Source: Planctomycetota bacterium
GTDB lineage: Bacteria > Planctomycetota > UBA1135 > GCA-002686595
NCBI GenBank assembly: GCA_016795205.1
Contig: JAEUHZ010000071.1
Coordinates: 1-64,000 of the forward strand
Direction: 5' to 3'
DNA: 64,000 nt
Shown here piece by piece: positions 36,577-45,255 of the stretch. The notes beneath the pieces are model-generated. The model saw nothing but the letters and a program-made list of their open reading frames with translations, was not told where the DNA came from and searched no databases. Within the stretch, counting starts at the first letter, position 1; every line of letters begins with the position of its first letter. Position numbers and translations under genes: made by a program.

Positions 36577-37761
36577 ATGCCCCGCGCCCCCGAAGCCCCG
36601 CCGCCGACGCTGCCCCGCGGGCGCGCGCCCGCCGGCACTCCGCTCTACGTGCACCTGCCGTTCTGCGCGGCGAAGTGCCATTACTGCGACTTCTTCTCCG
36701 TCGCGGCCGAGGGCCACGACCGGCGGCCGACGGTCGCAGCGCTCCTCGCCGAGGCCGAGCGCTGGGCGCCTCGCGAGCCACGCACCGTGTTCTTCGGGGG
36801 CGGTACGCCGTCGCTCCTCGAGAGCGCCGAGCTGAGGGCGCTCTTCGACGGGCTCGAGCGCGTCACGGGCTTCCGCGGCGCGGCCTGCGAGGTCACGGTC
36901 GAGTGCAACCCCGAGAGCCTCGACGAAGCGAAGGCCGCCACCCTCCTCGAGCTGGGCGCCACCCGCCTCTCGATCGGGTTCCAGGCCCTCGACGACGCCG
37001 CGCTGAAGCTCTTCGGTCGGGTCCATGACGCCGCCCAGGCCTTCGAGGCCTATCGCGCAGCACGCCGGGCTGGCGCGCGCGAGATCAACATCGACTTGAT
37101 CTACGCGTGGCCCGGTCAGGACCTCGCGGCGTGGCGCGCCGATCTGGACCGGGTGCTCGACCTCGGCCCTGACCACATCTCGGCCTACAACCTGACGTTC
37201 GAGGAGGACACGGCATTTCGACGTTGGCTGGAAGATGGCGCCCTTTCAAAGCCTGACGAGGAGCTCGAGCTGGCCTTCTTCGAGGCCACCCGCTCGCGCC
37301 TCGCCGAGCGCGGATACGGGGCCTATGAGGTCTCTAACTTCGCTCTCTCCGGCCTGCACGCGCGACACAACGTGAACTACTGGCAGAATGGCCCCTATCT
37401 CGGGCTGGGGCCCTCCGCGGTGAGCAAGATCGGGACGGCCCGCGGTGGCAACGTGAAGTCGGTGGGGGACTACGTCCGGCGGATCCGTGAGCAGGGCGAC
37501 GCGCGGGTCTGGGAGGAAGCGCCGGACGCGCTCGCCCGCCTGCGCGAGACGTGGTGGCTTGGCCTGCGTCTCGCCGAGGGTCTCTCGGCCGCCGAAGCCC
37601 GCGCCCGCGCGGGTTTCGACCTCCCGGAGGACCCGCTCCAGCCGATCGCCGAGCGCCTCGCGGACGATGGTCTCCTGGAGCGCCGCGGCGTGCGCTTCGC
37701 GCTCTCCCCACGCGGGCTGCCCCTGGCCGATTGGGTCGCCCGGAAGTTCCTCGAGGGTTGA
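36577..37761 (+). CDS. hemW: Radical SAM family haem chaperone HemW
   Basis: 394 residues. Radical SAM cysteines Cys30, Cys34 and Cys37 are in HLPFCAAKCHYCDFFS, the CxxxCxYC form of HemW rather than the HemN form. GGGTPSLL, ECNPESLD, RLSIGFQAL and LIYAWPGQD follow in the usual order, and the HemN_C-like domain is at the end. HemW binds haem and delivers it to respiratory proteins; older annotation calls it coproporphyrinogen III oxidase. The first 22 residues are Pro- and Ala-rich. It lies 70 bp after the sigma-factor gene. Confidence 0.9.
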   Translation: MPRAPEAPPPTLPRGRAPAGTPLYVHLPFCAAKCHYCDFFSVAAEGHDRRPTVAALLAEAERWAPREPRTVFFGGGTPSLLESAELRALFDGLERVTGFRGAACEVTVECNPESLDEAKAATLLELGATRLSIGFQALDDAALKLFGRVHDAAQAFEAYRAARRAGAREINIDLIYAWPGQDLAAWRADLDRVLDLGPDHISAYNLTFEEDTAFRRWLEDGALSKPDEELELAFFEATRSRLAERGYGAYEVSNFALSGLHARHNVNYWQNGPYLGLGPSAVSKIGTARGGNVKSVGDYVRRIREQGDARVWEEAPDALARLRETWWLGLRLAEGLSAAEARARAGFDLPEDPLQPIAERLADDGLLERRGVRFALSPRGLPLADWVARKFLEG

Positions 37762-37888
37762 GTCGCGCGAACGGCGCGCTTGGCCACCGACGCCGGCGCT
37801 CGCGTGCGGGCGCGTGGCGGCCCGTCGCGGGGGGATCGTGGCGGAGGGCGCTAGCATCTCGCCCCCCGCGACGCACGCCCGGGAGCGC

Positions 37889-38773
37889 ATGAGCACCTAC
37901 GCCGACCGACTCGACGACGCCGTGTCCCGCTGCGGGAACGCCGCCCTCGTGGGCCTCGACCCGCACCTCGATGCCCTGCCCGAGGAGTTCGCCGTCGCGC
38001 GCGACGCAGGCGCGGCGCGGGCCGTGCGCGCCCAGGCCATGGGCGACTTCCTGTGCGAGATCGTGGACGTCGCCGCCGGCCGGGTGCCGGCGGTGAAGCC
38101 GCAGTCGGCCTTCTTCGAGGTGTTCGGAGCCGACGGCATGGCGCAGTGGGAGCGCGTGGTCGCGCGCGCGCGCGCCGCGGGATTGCTCGTGATCGGCGAC
38201 GTCAAGCGCGGCGACATCGACAGCACGGCCAAGGCCTACGCCCAGGCCTTCCTGCAGGAAAGCCCGCGCTGCGACGCGATCACGATCAACCCCTACCTCG
38301 GCGCGGATGCGGTGCGACCGTTCCTCGACGCCTGCGCTCGACTCGGCGCCGGCGTCTACGTGCTCGTGCGCACGTCGAACAAGCACAGCGGCCTGTTTCA
38401 GGATCACGGATCGCCCCCGCTCCACGAGAAGGTCGCGGACGAGGTCGCGCGCTGGGGGAGCGGGCTCCTCGGCACGTGCGGTCTGTCGAGCGTCGGCGCG
38501 GTCGTGGGCGCGACGCACCCCGAGGAGCTCGCGCGGCTGCGCCGCCGCATGCCCGTGACTCCGTTCCTGATCCCCGGCTACGGCGCGCAGGGTGGCTCCG
38601 CCAAGGACGTGGGCGCCGGGTTCCTCCCCGGAGGCCGCGGCGCGCTGGTGAACAGCTCGCGGGGCATCCTCTATGCCTACAGGCAGCCGGCCTACGCCGG
38701 AATGCACTGGAAGGATGCCGCATCGAAGGCGCTCGCCGCCATGCAGGCCGAGATCGCAGGCTGTTCCCGATGA
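37889..38773 (+). CDS. pyrF: Orotidine 5'-phosphate decarboxylase (type 2)
   Basis: 294 residues from ATG 37889. Makes UMP from OMP in pyrimidine synthesis. The catalytic motif GDVKRGDID has Lys106. LVGLDPHLDALP near the start, AVKPQSAFFE, TINPYLGADAVRPF and the end NSSRGILYAY identify the longer type 2 (UMPS-like) subgroup. The stop overlaps the ATG of bshC by four bases, so pyrF is the first gene of the bacillithiol unit. Confidence 0.93.
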   Translation: MSTYADRLDDAVSRCGNAALVGLDPHLDALPEEFAVARDAGAARAVRAQAMGDFLCEIVDVAAGRVPAVKPQSAFFEVFGADGMAQWERVVARARAAGLLVIGDVKRGDIDSTAKAYAQAFLQESPRCDAITINPYLGADAVRPFLDACARLGAGVYVLVRTSNKHSGLFQDHGSPPLHEKVADEVARWGSGLLGTCGLSSVGAVVGATHPEELARLRRRMPVTPFLIPGYGAQGGSAKDVGAGFLPGGRGALVNSSRGILYAYRQPAYAGMHWKDAASKALAAMQAEIAGCSR

Positions 38774-40401
38774 TCCGCGTCGAGCACCTCGCGGCGGACA
38801 TCCTGGGCCTCGCGCCGCTCGCGCGGGCCGCCGTCGCGGGACAGCTCGACCCCGAGGTGCTCGTCGCCCCGCGACGCATCGCCGACTTCGAGGTGCCGCC
38901 GGATCGTCTCGACGCCGACGCGCACGCCGAGCTCTCGGAAGCGTTGATTCGAAACCTTGCGCCCCTCGCGCCGCACGTGGCGGTGCTCGACAGCGCGCGC
39001 GCGCTCGCGCAGTCCGGCGCCTGCGCGGTCGTCACCGGCCAGCAGCCTGGCTTCCTGGCCGCGCCGCTCTACTCGGTGTGGAAGGCGCTGCAGGCGATCC
39101 GGCTCGCGCGCGAGCTGAGCAGCGCGTGGGGGCGCCCGGTCGTGCCGCTCTTCTGGAACCACGCCGACGACCACGATGTCGCCGAGGTGCATCACGCGTG
39201 GGTGCTGAACCCGCACCTCGACCTGCAGAAGATCGCGCTCGCGGGGCTGGCGTCCGGGCGTCAGCCCGTCTCGCGCATCGTCGTCGACGATGTGGTGAAT
39301 CGGCTCGGTCCGATCCGCGAAGCACTGCGCCAGCTCGTGCGCGACGAACCGCACGGCGAGCGCGCCATCGAGCTCTTCGTGCCGCACAGCGGCGAGACGC
39401 TGGCGCGCGCGTTCACCCGCGCGCTCACCGGCCTCCTCGGCCCGCACGGCTTGGTCGTGCTGGAGCCCGACTGGATCCGGCCCGCCCTGTCGCGCGCCCT
39501 GGCGCAGGTCGTCGCCGCCGATCCCGCGCGGAGCCTGGCCCGCGGCGCAGGCCGGCTGCGCGAGCGCGGCTTCGACGTCGCGATCGATCCGGCCGAGGCG
39601 GCCTTGGTCTTCGCGGTCGACGCCAAGGGTCGCCGTGCGCTGCGCAGCGGCGGCGATGGCTTCCGCTACGACGGCGAGGACGGCTCGCGCAGTGGTGTCG
39701 AGCTCGCGGCGGAGATCGTCCAGGACCCCGCTGGTTGGTCGCCGGGCGCCCTGTTGCGCCCGATCGTGCAAGACCTCTGTCTGCCCGTCGCGGCCTACGT
39801 CGGCGGCGCTGGCGAGCTGGCCTACCACGCCGAGCTCGGGCCCTTGCGCGACGCCGCGGGCGCAGCCCGCACGCCCTTCGTGCCGCGCGGCTCGGTCACG
39901 CTCGTCGACGGGCACGTGCGCTTCGCGCTGGCGCGACTCGAGGCGAGCGTGGAGGCCATCCTCCGCGCGCGGGGCCAGTTCGCGCCGCCGGGCTCCGCCG
40001 AGCCCGAGCCGCCGGTGCTCGGGAAGCTGCGCACCGCGGCGCAGCGCGCGAAGAGCGAGCTCGACGGCTTGCGGCCGGAACTGGCCGAGCTCGAACCCGG
40101 CCTCGCGGTCCAGCTCAAGCGCACCGCTGACCAGGTGCAGGACCTCGTGTCCCAGCTCGCCGACAAGGCCCTGCGCGTGCAGTCGAACCGGGCCGGCAAG
40201 GGGCGCCGCCACGAACGCCGCGCGAACAACGCGCTGTTCCCCAACCAGACGCCGCAGGAGCGCGTCTTCGGCCCACTGCAGTTCGTCGCCCGCCATGGCG
40301 AGGGCTGGCTCGAGGAGCTCCTCGAGGCGGTCGATCCGCTGGGCGGCGACCATCTCGTGGTCCACCTGCCCGGCCGAACGGCCGAGGAGGAGAGCGCTTG
40401 A
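38770..40401 (+). CDS. bshC: Bacillithiol synthase BshC (cysteine-adding enzyme)
   Basis: 543 residues. Catalyses the last step of bacillithiol synthesis, adding cysteine to glucosaminyl-malate. Family segments are VVTGQQPGFLAAPLYSVWK (nucleotide-like loop), PLFWNHADDHDVAEV, and the C-terminal NALFPNQTPQERVFGPLQF. A coiled-coil stretch occupies about residues 410-470. Length fits the family. Start ATG 38770 overlaps the pyrF stop (ATGA), and its stop overlaps the TTG start of the deacetylase gene. Ala- and Arg-rich composition is like its neighbours. Confidence 0.93.
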   Translation: MIRVEHLAADILGLAPLARAAVAGQLDPEVLVAPRRIADFEVPPDRLDADAHAELSEALIRNLAPLAPHVAVLDSARALAQSGACAVVTGQQPGFLAAPLYSVWKALQAIRLARELSSAWGRPVVPLFWNHADDHDVAEVHHAWVLNPHLDLQKIALAGLASGRQPVSRIVVDDVVNRLGPIREALRQLVRDEPHGERAIELFVPHSGETLARAFTRALTGLLGPHGLVVLEPDWIRPALSRALAQVVAADPARSLARGAGRLRERGFDVAIDPAEAALVFAVDAKGRRALRSGGDGFRYDGEDGSRSGVELAAEIVQDPAGWSPGALLRPIVQDLCLPVAAYVGGAGELAYHAELGPLRDAAGAARTPFVPRGSVTLVDGHVRFALARLEASVEAILRARGQFAPPGSAEPEPPVLGKLRTAAQRAKSELDGLRPELAELEPGLAVQLKRTADQVQDLVSQLADKALRVQSNRAGKGRRHERRANNALFPNQTPQERVFGPLQFVARHGEGWLEELLEAVDPLGGDHLVVHLPGRTAEEESA

Positions 40402-41102
40402 AGCTCGACGTCCTGGTCGTCGCAGCCCACCCCGACGACGCCGAGATCTCGGTCGGCGGCATCCTGCTCAACCTGCGCGACGCGGGTCGCGCCTTCGGCA
40501 TCGTCGATCTGACGCGCGGTGAGATGGGCACGCGCGGCAGCGCCGACGACCGGGCCCGCGAGGTCGCGGCGGCGAACGCCATCCTGCGCCCCGCGGCGCG
40601 CGAGAACCTGGGTCTGCCCGACGGGCGCGTGGAGGTCACGCTCGAGGCCCGCGAGCGCCTGGCCGGGCTGATCCGACGGTTTCAGCCGGAGGTGTTGCTC
40701 GCCCACCACGCGGACGACCTGCACCCGGATCACGCGGCCTGCGGCCGCCTGGCGCGCGAGGCTTGGTATCTCTCGGGCCTCCAGCGGCTGGCCGGCCCGG
40801 GCGAGACCGCGCGGCGACCCCGGCGCCTGTACCACTTCCTGGGGCACGTCCCGACCGAGCCGACGTTCGTGGTCGACGTGGGGCGCGTGTTCGAGGAGAA
40901 GCGGCGACTCGTCCAGTGCTACGCGAGCCAGCTCCGACCCGACGGCGCGGCCGACACGGGGCAGCACTTCCTGTTCGGAGCCGACGTCCTGCAGCGCATG
41001 GAGACCCGCGCGCGCTTCTTCGGCGAGCGGATCGGCGCGCGCCATGGCGAGCCGCTGGTCCACGTCGGCCCGCTGCCGTGCATGGATCCGCTGCTCGCCT
41101 GA
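40398..41102 (+). CDS. bshB1: Bacillithiol biosynthesis deacetylase (BshB1-type)
   Basis: 234 residues. Removes the acetyl group from GlcNAc-malate, second step of bacillithiol synthesis. LmbE-like zinc deacetylase: AAHPDDAEISVGG holds the first zinc ligands and HADDLHPDHAACG the others. LGLPDGRVE and GADVLQRMETRARFFG resemble BshB1 rather than the amidase Bca. It starts with TTG at 40398, overlapping the bshC stop by four bases (TTGA). parA follows after 66 bp. Confidence 0.88.
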   Translation: MKLDVLVVAAHPDDAEISVGGILLNLRDAGRAFGIVDLTRGEMGTRGSADDRAREVAAANAILRPAARENLGLPDGRVEVTLEARERLAGLIRRFQPEVLLAHHADDLHPDHAACGRLAREAWYLSGLQRLAGPGETARRPRRLYHFLGHVPTEPTFVVDVGRVFEEKRRLVQCYASQLRPDGAADTGQHFLFGADVLQRMETRARFFGERIGARHGEPLVHVGPLPCMDPLLA

Positions 41103-41168
41103 GGCGGGAACCGGGCGCGAACTCCGGGGTGGGGCGCCGCGCGCCCACCGGCTAGACTCCGTTGCGCC

Positions 41169-42524
41169 GTGCGCCGCATCGCGATCATCAACCAGAAGGG
41201 CGGGGTCGGGAAGACGACGACCACCGCGAACCTCGGCGCCGCGCTGGCCATCCAGGGACGCCGTGTCGTCGTCGTCGACATGGACGCGCAGGCGAACCTG
41301 TCCTTGAGCCTCGGCATCGAGGCGCGCAGCGGGGCGCCGACCTCCTACACCGTGCTCATGGGCACGACGAAGTTCGCGGCCGCCCTTCGGCCGACGAGCG
41401 TGCCGCGGCTCTCGATCGTCCCGGCGAACCTCGACCTCTCCGGCGCCGAGCTCGAGCTCGCGGCCGCGATGGGGCGCGAGTTCATCCTGCGCGACGCGAT
41501 TCAGGACTGGGTCCTGGAGGAGAAGCAGCGCACGGGCCGCGCGCCGGCGGACTACGTCCTGTTCGACTGCCCGCCGAGTCTCGGGCTGCTCTCGATCAAC
41601 GCGCTGGCGACGGCCGGCGAGGTGCTCATCACGCTGCAGACCGAGTTCCTCGCGCTGCAAGGCATGAGCAAGCTCGTCGAGGTCGTCCAGCTCCTGAAGA
41701 AGCGGCTGAACCCGGAGCTCGTGATCACCGGCATCGTGCCCTGCCTGTACGACTCGCGCCTGCGTCTCGCGCGCGAGGTGCTCGCTGAGATCCGCACCTA
41801 CTTCAAGGGCCAGGTGTTCCCGCAGCCCGTGCGCGCCAACGTGAAGCTCGCCGAGGCGCCGTCGTTCGGACAGACGGTGTTCGAGTACGCGCCCGACAGC
41901 AACGGCGCCGATGACTACATGCGCGTCGCGCGCGAGGTCATCGCGCGCGAGGACCGCGACGCGGACCTGGCCGGACTCCCAGCGTTCGACGAGGGCGCGC
42001 GGCTGCCGCCCAAGGAGGTCGTGCCGCCGCGACCGCCGCCGCCGCGACCGCCGGCGCGCAAGCCCGCCTCGAACGCGACGACCGTCGGCGCGACGAGCTC
42101 GACCGGGGCGAGTGCTCCGGAGCGGACGACTCCCCCGCAGGACGCGCTGGCAGCGAACGCGCCGGGCCGTTCTCGCTCGGCGCAGCCGCCCAAGGCCGCG
42201 CCTGCTCGGCCCGCCCCGGCGACGAACTCCGAGCCAGGATCGTCGGCCGCGCCGGACGCGCAACAGTCCGTGCACCCGGCGGGAGTTCCTGCGCAGACCG
42301 GCCGTTGCGAACCGCTCAACGCGAGCGCGGCAGCTCCGCCGCCCGCGGGGCGCCCGGTGCCGCGGGCGGAACCGACCGCAGCGCGTGCATCCGCGCCACG
42401 CGCCGAGCCGTCCGCGCGCCGCCCCGAACCCCGCGAGGAGGCGCGCGTCCTGCGCGCCGAGGACGTGCCGCCGCTCCCGCCCGACGCGTTCGAGATCCTC
42501 TCGATCCTGCCTACGGATCCATGA
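41169..42524 (+). CDS. parA: Chromosome-partitioning ATPase ParA with a long disordered tail
   Basis: 451 residues from GTG 41169. Residues 1-258 are a ParA/Soj ATPase: deviant Walker A NQKGGVGKTTTTANLG, VVVVDMDAQANLSLSLG, VLFDCPPSLGLLSINAL, and AEAPSFGQTVFEYAPDSNGA. The last 190 residues are unusual: a Pro-, Ala- and Arg-rich, low-complexity region, ending in a short hydrophobic peptide PPDAFEILSILPTDP. ParA proteins normally stop near residue 260. It sits between bshB and bshA and overlaps the bshA start by four bases. With parB and parS about 8.5-9.4 kb away it should drive origin segregation. Confidence 0.9.
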   Translation: MRRIAIINQKGGVGKTTTTANLGAALAIQGRRVVVVDMDAQANLSLSLGIEARSGAPTSYTVLMGTTKFAAALRPTSVPRLSIVPANLDLSGAELELAAAMGREFILRDAIQDWVLEEKQRTGRAPADYVLFDCPPSLGLLSINALATAGEVLITLQTEFLALQGMSKLVEVVQLLKKRLNPELVITGIVPCLYDSRLRLAREVLAEIRTYFKGQVFPQPVRANVKLAEAPSFGQTVFEYAPDSNGADDYMRVAREVIAREDRDADLAGLPAFDEGARLPPKEVVPPRPPPPRPPARKPASNATTVGATSSTGASAPERTTPPQDALAANAPGRSRSAQPPKAAPARPAPATNSEPGSSAAPDAQQSVHPAGVPAQTGRCEPLNASAAAPPPAGRPVPRAEPTAARASAPRAEPSARRPEPREEARVLRAEDVPPLPPDAFEILSILPTDP

Positions 42525-43672
42525 GCGCGCCGCTGCGCATCGGGATCCTGTGCCATCCCACATACGGCGGATCGGGCGTGGTCGCGAGCGAGCTGGCGCT
42601 CTCGCTGGCCGCGCGCGGGCACACGGTGCACCTCTTCAGCCACGCCGTGCCGCCGCGCCTGGCGCGCTCGCCCGGGCCCGTGCAGATGCACGTCGCGCAG
42701 GGCGTGCCTTACCCACTCTTCCACGCGACGCCGCACGACATCGCCATCGCCTCGTCGATCCTGACCCTGCACCGCACGGAGGGACTGGACGTCCTCCACG
42801 CGCACTACGCGCTGCCGCACGCGGTGTCGGCCTATCTGGCGCGCTCGGCAGCGATCGCCGATCGGGACAAGCGCGCGCCGCGCATGGTCACGACCCTCCA
42901 CGGCACCGACATCACGCTGGTCGGCAACGACCCGTCCTATGCGCCGCTGACGCAGTTCGTGATCGAGCAGTCGGACGCCGTGACGGCCGTGTCGGCGGAC
43001 CTCGCCCGGCGCACGCGCGAGAACTTCTGCCGCGAGTTCACGCTGCGCCCCTGCGCGATCGAGGTCGTGCCGAACTTCGTCGACGTCGCGCTGTTCCATC
43101 CCGGCGCCGCCCCGCGCGACGTGGATGGCCCGCCGCGCGTGGTCCACGTCTCGAACTTCCGACCGGTGAAGCGCGTCCCCTGGTTGCTGCGCGCCTTCGC
43201 CCTGGCCACGCAGGGCACGCGCGCCGAGCTGCTGCTCGTCGGCGATGGTCCGGACCAGCAACCCGTGCGCACGCTGGCGCGTGATCTCGGCATCCAGGAC
43301 CGCGTGGTGTTCCTGGGCGAGCGCGACGCGCTCCCCGAGCTGCTCGCGCCGGCCGACGTCTTCGCCCTGAGCTCCTCGGAGGAGTCGTTCGGACTCAGCG
43401 CGCTCGAGGCCATGGCCTGCGGCACGCCGGTCGTCGCCACGGATGTCGGCGGCGTGCGCGAGGTCGTCGAGGCCGGCATCACGGGCCTGCTGTGTGAGCC
43501 CGAGGACCTCGAGGGCTTCGCCGCGCACCTGGCCATGCTGCTCTTCGAACGCGACCGCGCGCGGGCCATGGGCGCGGCCGCGCGCCACGCGGCAGTCGAG
43601 CGCTTCGGGCACGAGCGCGTGATCCCGCGCTACGAGGCCGTCTACCGCCGCGTCCTGGCCACGGCGCGCTGA
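42521..43672 (+). CDS. bshA: N-acetyl-alpha-D-glucosaminyl L-malate synthase BshA
   Basis: 383 residues. First step of bacillithiol synthesis: transfers GlcNAc from UDP-GlcNAc to malate. GT-B family 4 features match BshA closely: GILCHPTYGGSGVVASEL, HAHYALPHAVSAYLA, TTLHGTDITLVGNDPS, IEQSDAVTAVS, VHVSNFRPVKRV, LLVGDGPDQQPV and EESFGLSALEAMACGTPVV. ATG 42521 overlaps the parA stop (ATGA). A 72-bp gap separates it from the cysteine desulfurase gene. Confidence 0.93.
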   Translation: MSAPLRIGILCHPTYGGSGVVASELALSLAARGHTVHLFSHAVPPRLARSPGPVQMHVAQGVPYPLFHATPHDIAIASSILTLHRTEGLDVLHAHYALPHAVSAYLARSAAIADRDKRAPRMVTTLHGTDITLVGNDPSYAPLTQFVIEQSDAVTAVSADLARRTRENFCREFTLRPCAIEVVPNFVDVALFHPGAAPRDVDGPPRVVHVSNFRPVKRVPWLLRAFALATQGTRAELLLVGDGPDQQPVRTLARDLGIQDRVVFLGERDALPELLAPADVFALSSSEESFGLSALEAMACGTPVVATDVGGVREVVEAGITGLLCEPEDLEGFAAHLAMLLFERDRARAMGAAARHAAVERFGHERVIPRYEAVYRRVLATAR

Positions 43673-43744
43673 CCGTTCCCCTGAGGGCCGGAGCTGGGAA
43701 CCCCTCGCCGAGCAGGGCCGTTCCCTTCCGCACGCCCGCTGGCG

Positions 43745-44902
43745 ATGATCCCCGGCGTGCGGGTCCACCTCGATCACAACGCCACGACCCCGCTGCGGCC
43801 CGAGGCCCTGGAGGTGCTCCGCGAGCTTTCCGCGCGCCTGCGCGGCAACCCCTCCAGCGTCCACGCCAGCGGGCGGGAGGCCCGCGCACGCCTCGACGAA
43901 GCCCGCGCGCGCACTGCAGCGGCCCTGGGCTGCGTGGAGGACGAGGTCGTGTTCACGTCGGGCGGTACCGAGTCGATCCAGCTCGCACTCGCCGGCGTGG
44001 TGCGGGCCGCTGGCGCCCAGCGGGGCCTGGTCACGAGCGTGGTCGAGCACTCGGCGGTCCTGGCCGCCGCCGACCGGCTCGAGCGGGAGCGGCGGCCCGT
44101 CACCCGGGTCCGGGTCGACCCGACGGGGCGCGTCGAACCGGGCGAGATCGTCGACGCCGCACGCGAGGACTGCGCGCTCGTCTCGCTTCAGGCGGCCAAC
44201 AACGAGCTCGGCACGCTCCAGCCGGTGGCCGCGCTCGGGGCGGCGCTTCGTGCCCGCGGTGCGGGCCGGCCGCTGCTCCACACGGACGCGGTCCAGGCCC
44301 TGGGCCGGGTCGCGCTCGGCCCGCTCCTGGAGCTGGCCGACCTGGCATCCTTCTCCGCGCACAAGGTCGGCGGCCCGACGGGCATCGGGGTGCTCGTCCG
44401 GCGCCGCGGTGTGCACCTCGAGCCGCTCCTCGGCACCGGCAGCCAAGAGGGCGGCCTGCGCCCTGGCACCGAGCCGGTCGCGGCGATCGCCGCTGCGGCA
44501 CTCGCGATCGAGCTCGCGGTCCGCGAACGCGCCGCCTACGCGGACCGGGTTGCTCGCTTGTGCCGCCTGCTTTGGCAGCAACTGCATGCGAACATCCCCG
44601 ATGTGGCACTCAACGGTCCCGACCTCGACGCGCCGCGGCTGCCAAATACGCTCAACGTCAGCGTAGCGGGCGTCGAGAGTCGCACGTTCCTGGCGCGCCT
44701 CGATCTCGAGGGCCTGGAGGCCAGCGCGGGCTCCGCCTGCGCGAGCGGCTCGCTCGAGCCCTCGCACGTCCTGCTGGCCCTGGGCCACGATGCGGAGCGC
44801 GCTCGGGGTGCGCTGCGGCTCTCTCTCGGCCGCACGAGCGGTGAAGAAGATGTCCACAAGGCCGTGGACATCTTGCGGAGAACGATTTCTGCGGCGCGCT
44901 AA
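43745..44902 (+). CDS. Cysteine desulfurase (NifS/IscS family)
   Basis: 385 residues. PLP enzyme that takes sulfur from cysteine to a persulfide for Fe-S clusters or thiolation. PLP lysine is Lys207 in FSAHKVGGPTGIG, TSGGTESIQLAL binds the cofactor, and the catalytic Cys332 is in SAGSACASGSLEPSHVL with the long loop of the IscS group. The opening LDHNATTPLRPEAL is typical. It lies after bshA on the same strand. Its 3' end contains an 11-bp inverted repeat (44847-44874), and dnaA follows after 353 bp. Confidence 0.9.
   Translation: MIPGVRVHLDHNATTPLRPEALEVLRELSARLRGNPSSVHASGREARARLDEARARTAAALGCVEDEVVFTSGGTESIQLALAGVVRAAGAQRGLVTSVVEHSAVLAAADRLERERRPVTRVRVDPTGRVEPGEIVDAAREDCALVSLQAANNELGTLQPVAALGAALRARGAGRPLLHTDAVQALGRVALGPLLELADLASFSAHKVGGPTGIGVLVRRRGVHLEPLLGTGSQEGGLRPGTEPVAAIAAAALAIELAVRERAAYADRVARLCRLLWQQLHANIPDVALNGPDLDAPRLPNTLNVSVAGVESRTFLARLDLEGLEASAGSACASGSLEPSHVLLALGHDAERARGALRLSLGRTSGEEDVHKAVDILRRTISAAR
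44847..44874. repeat. Perfect inverted repeat with DnaA-box-like arms
   Basis: AAGATGTCCAC (44847-44857) and GTGGACATCTT (44864-44874) are perfect inverted arms with six bases between them. They lie within the last codons of the desulfurase gene, about 380 bp upstream of dnaA. Each arm contains TGTCCAC, close to the TCCACA core of a DnaA box. The sequence also encodes DVHKAVDIL, so the repeat may be accidental. Confidence 0.5.
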
Positions 44903-45255
44903 CCGCTGCTCGGCGAGCGGGCTTGCGAACGACGCGTGAAGAGTGCACAGCGCACGCGTTGACAGCGCGCGCGCCGGCGTTGGAATGTCGCTCCCTCGAC
45001 GTTCCGGGAACGGCTTCGCGCGGGCGCGGTCCGCCGCGCACTCGCGAACCGCTCCCTGCGCCTCGTCCCCCCCGCGACCGTCCGCGCTTCACCCCCCGAA
45101 GCCGAGCAGTCCGACTCCGGGGCCGCGTCGAGGCCCCCCCGCACATCGACCGCCCCGCGGTCCAGGCCAGGGATCCGTCCCTGGAGCCCCGAGTTCCCGC
45201 GACGGAGCCACCTGGACTGCGGCCCCCCCCAGCGCCGTTCCGCACCCTCGCAGTC
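44903..45255. other. 353-bp non-coding leader before dnaA
   Basis: I see no gene here. The frame of dnaA is open upstream to 44923 but reads as Pro- and Arg-rich low-complexity protein with no DnaA similarity. One 13-bp palindrome, CGTTCCGGGAACG (45000-45012), is present. Long runs of C occur around 45060-45240. The dnaA promoter should lie here, but no clear -35/-10 pair is visible. Confidence 0.5.

Noticed and set aside
41915..44857. 980-codon minus-strand frame opposite parA, bshA and the desulfurase
   Set aside because: Antisense to three clearly recognised genes, and low in complexity.
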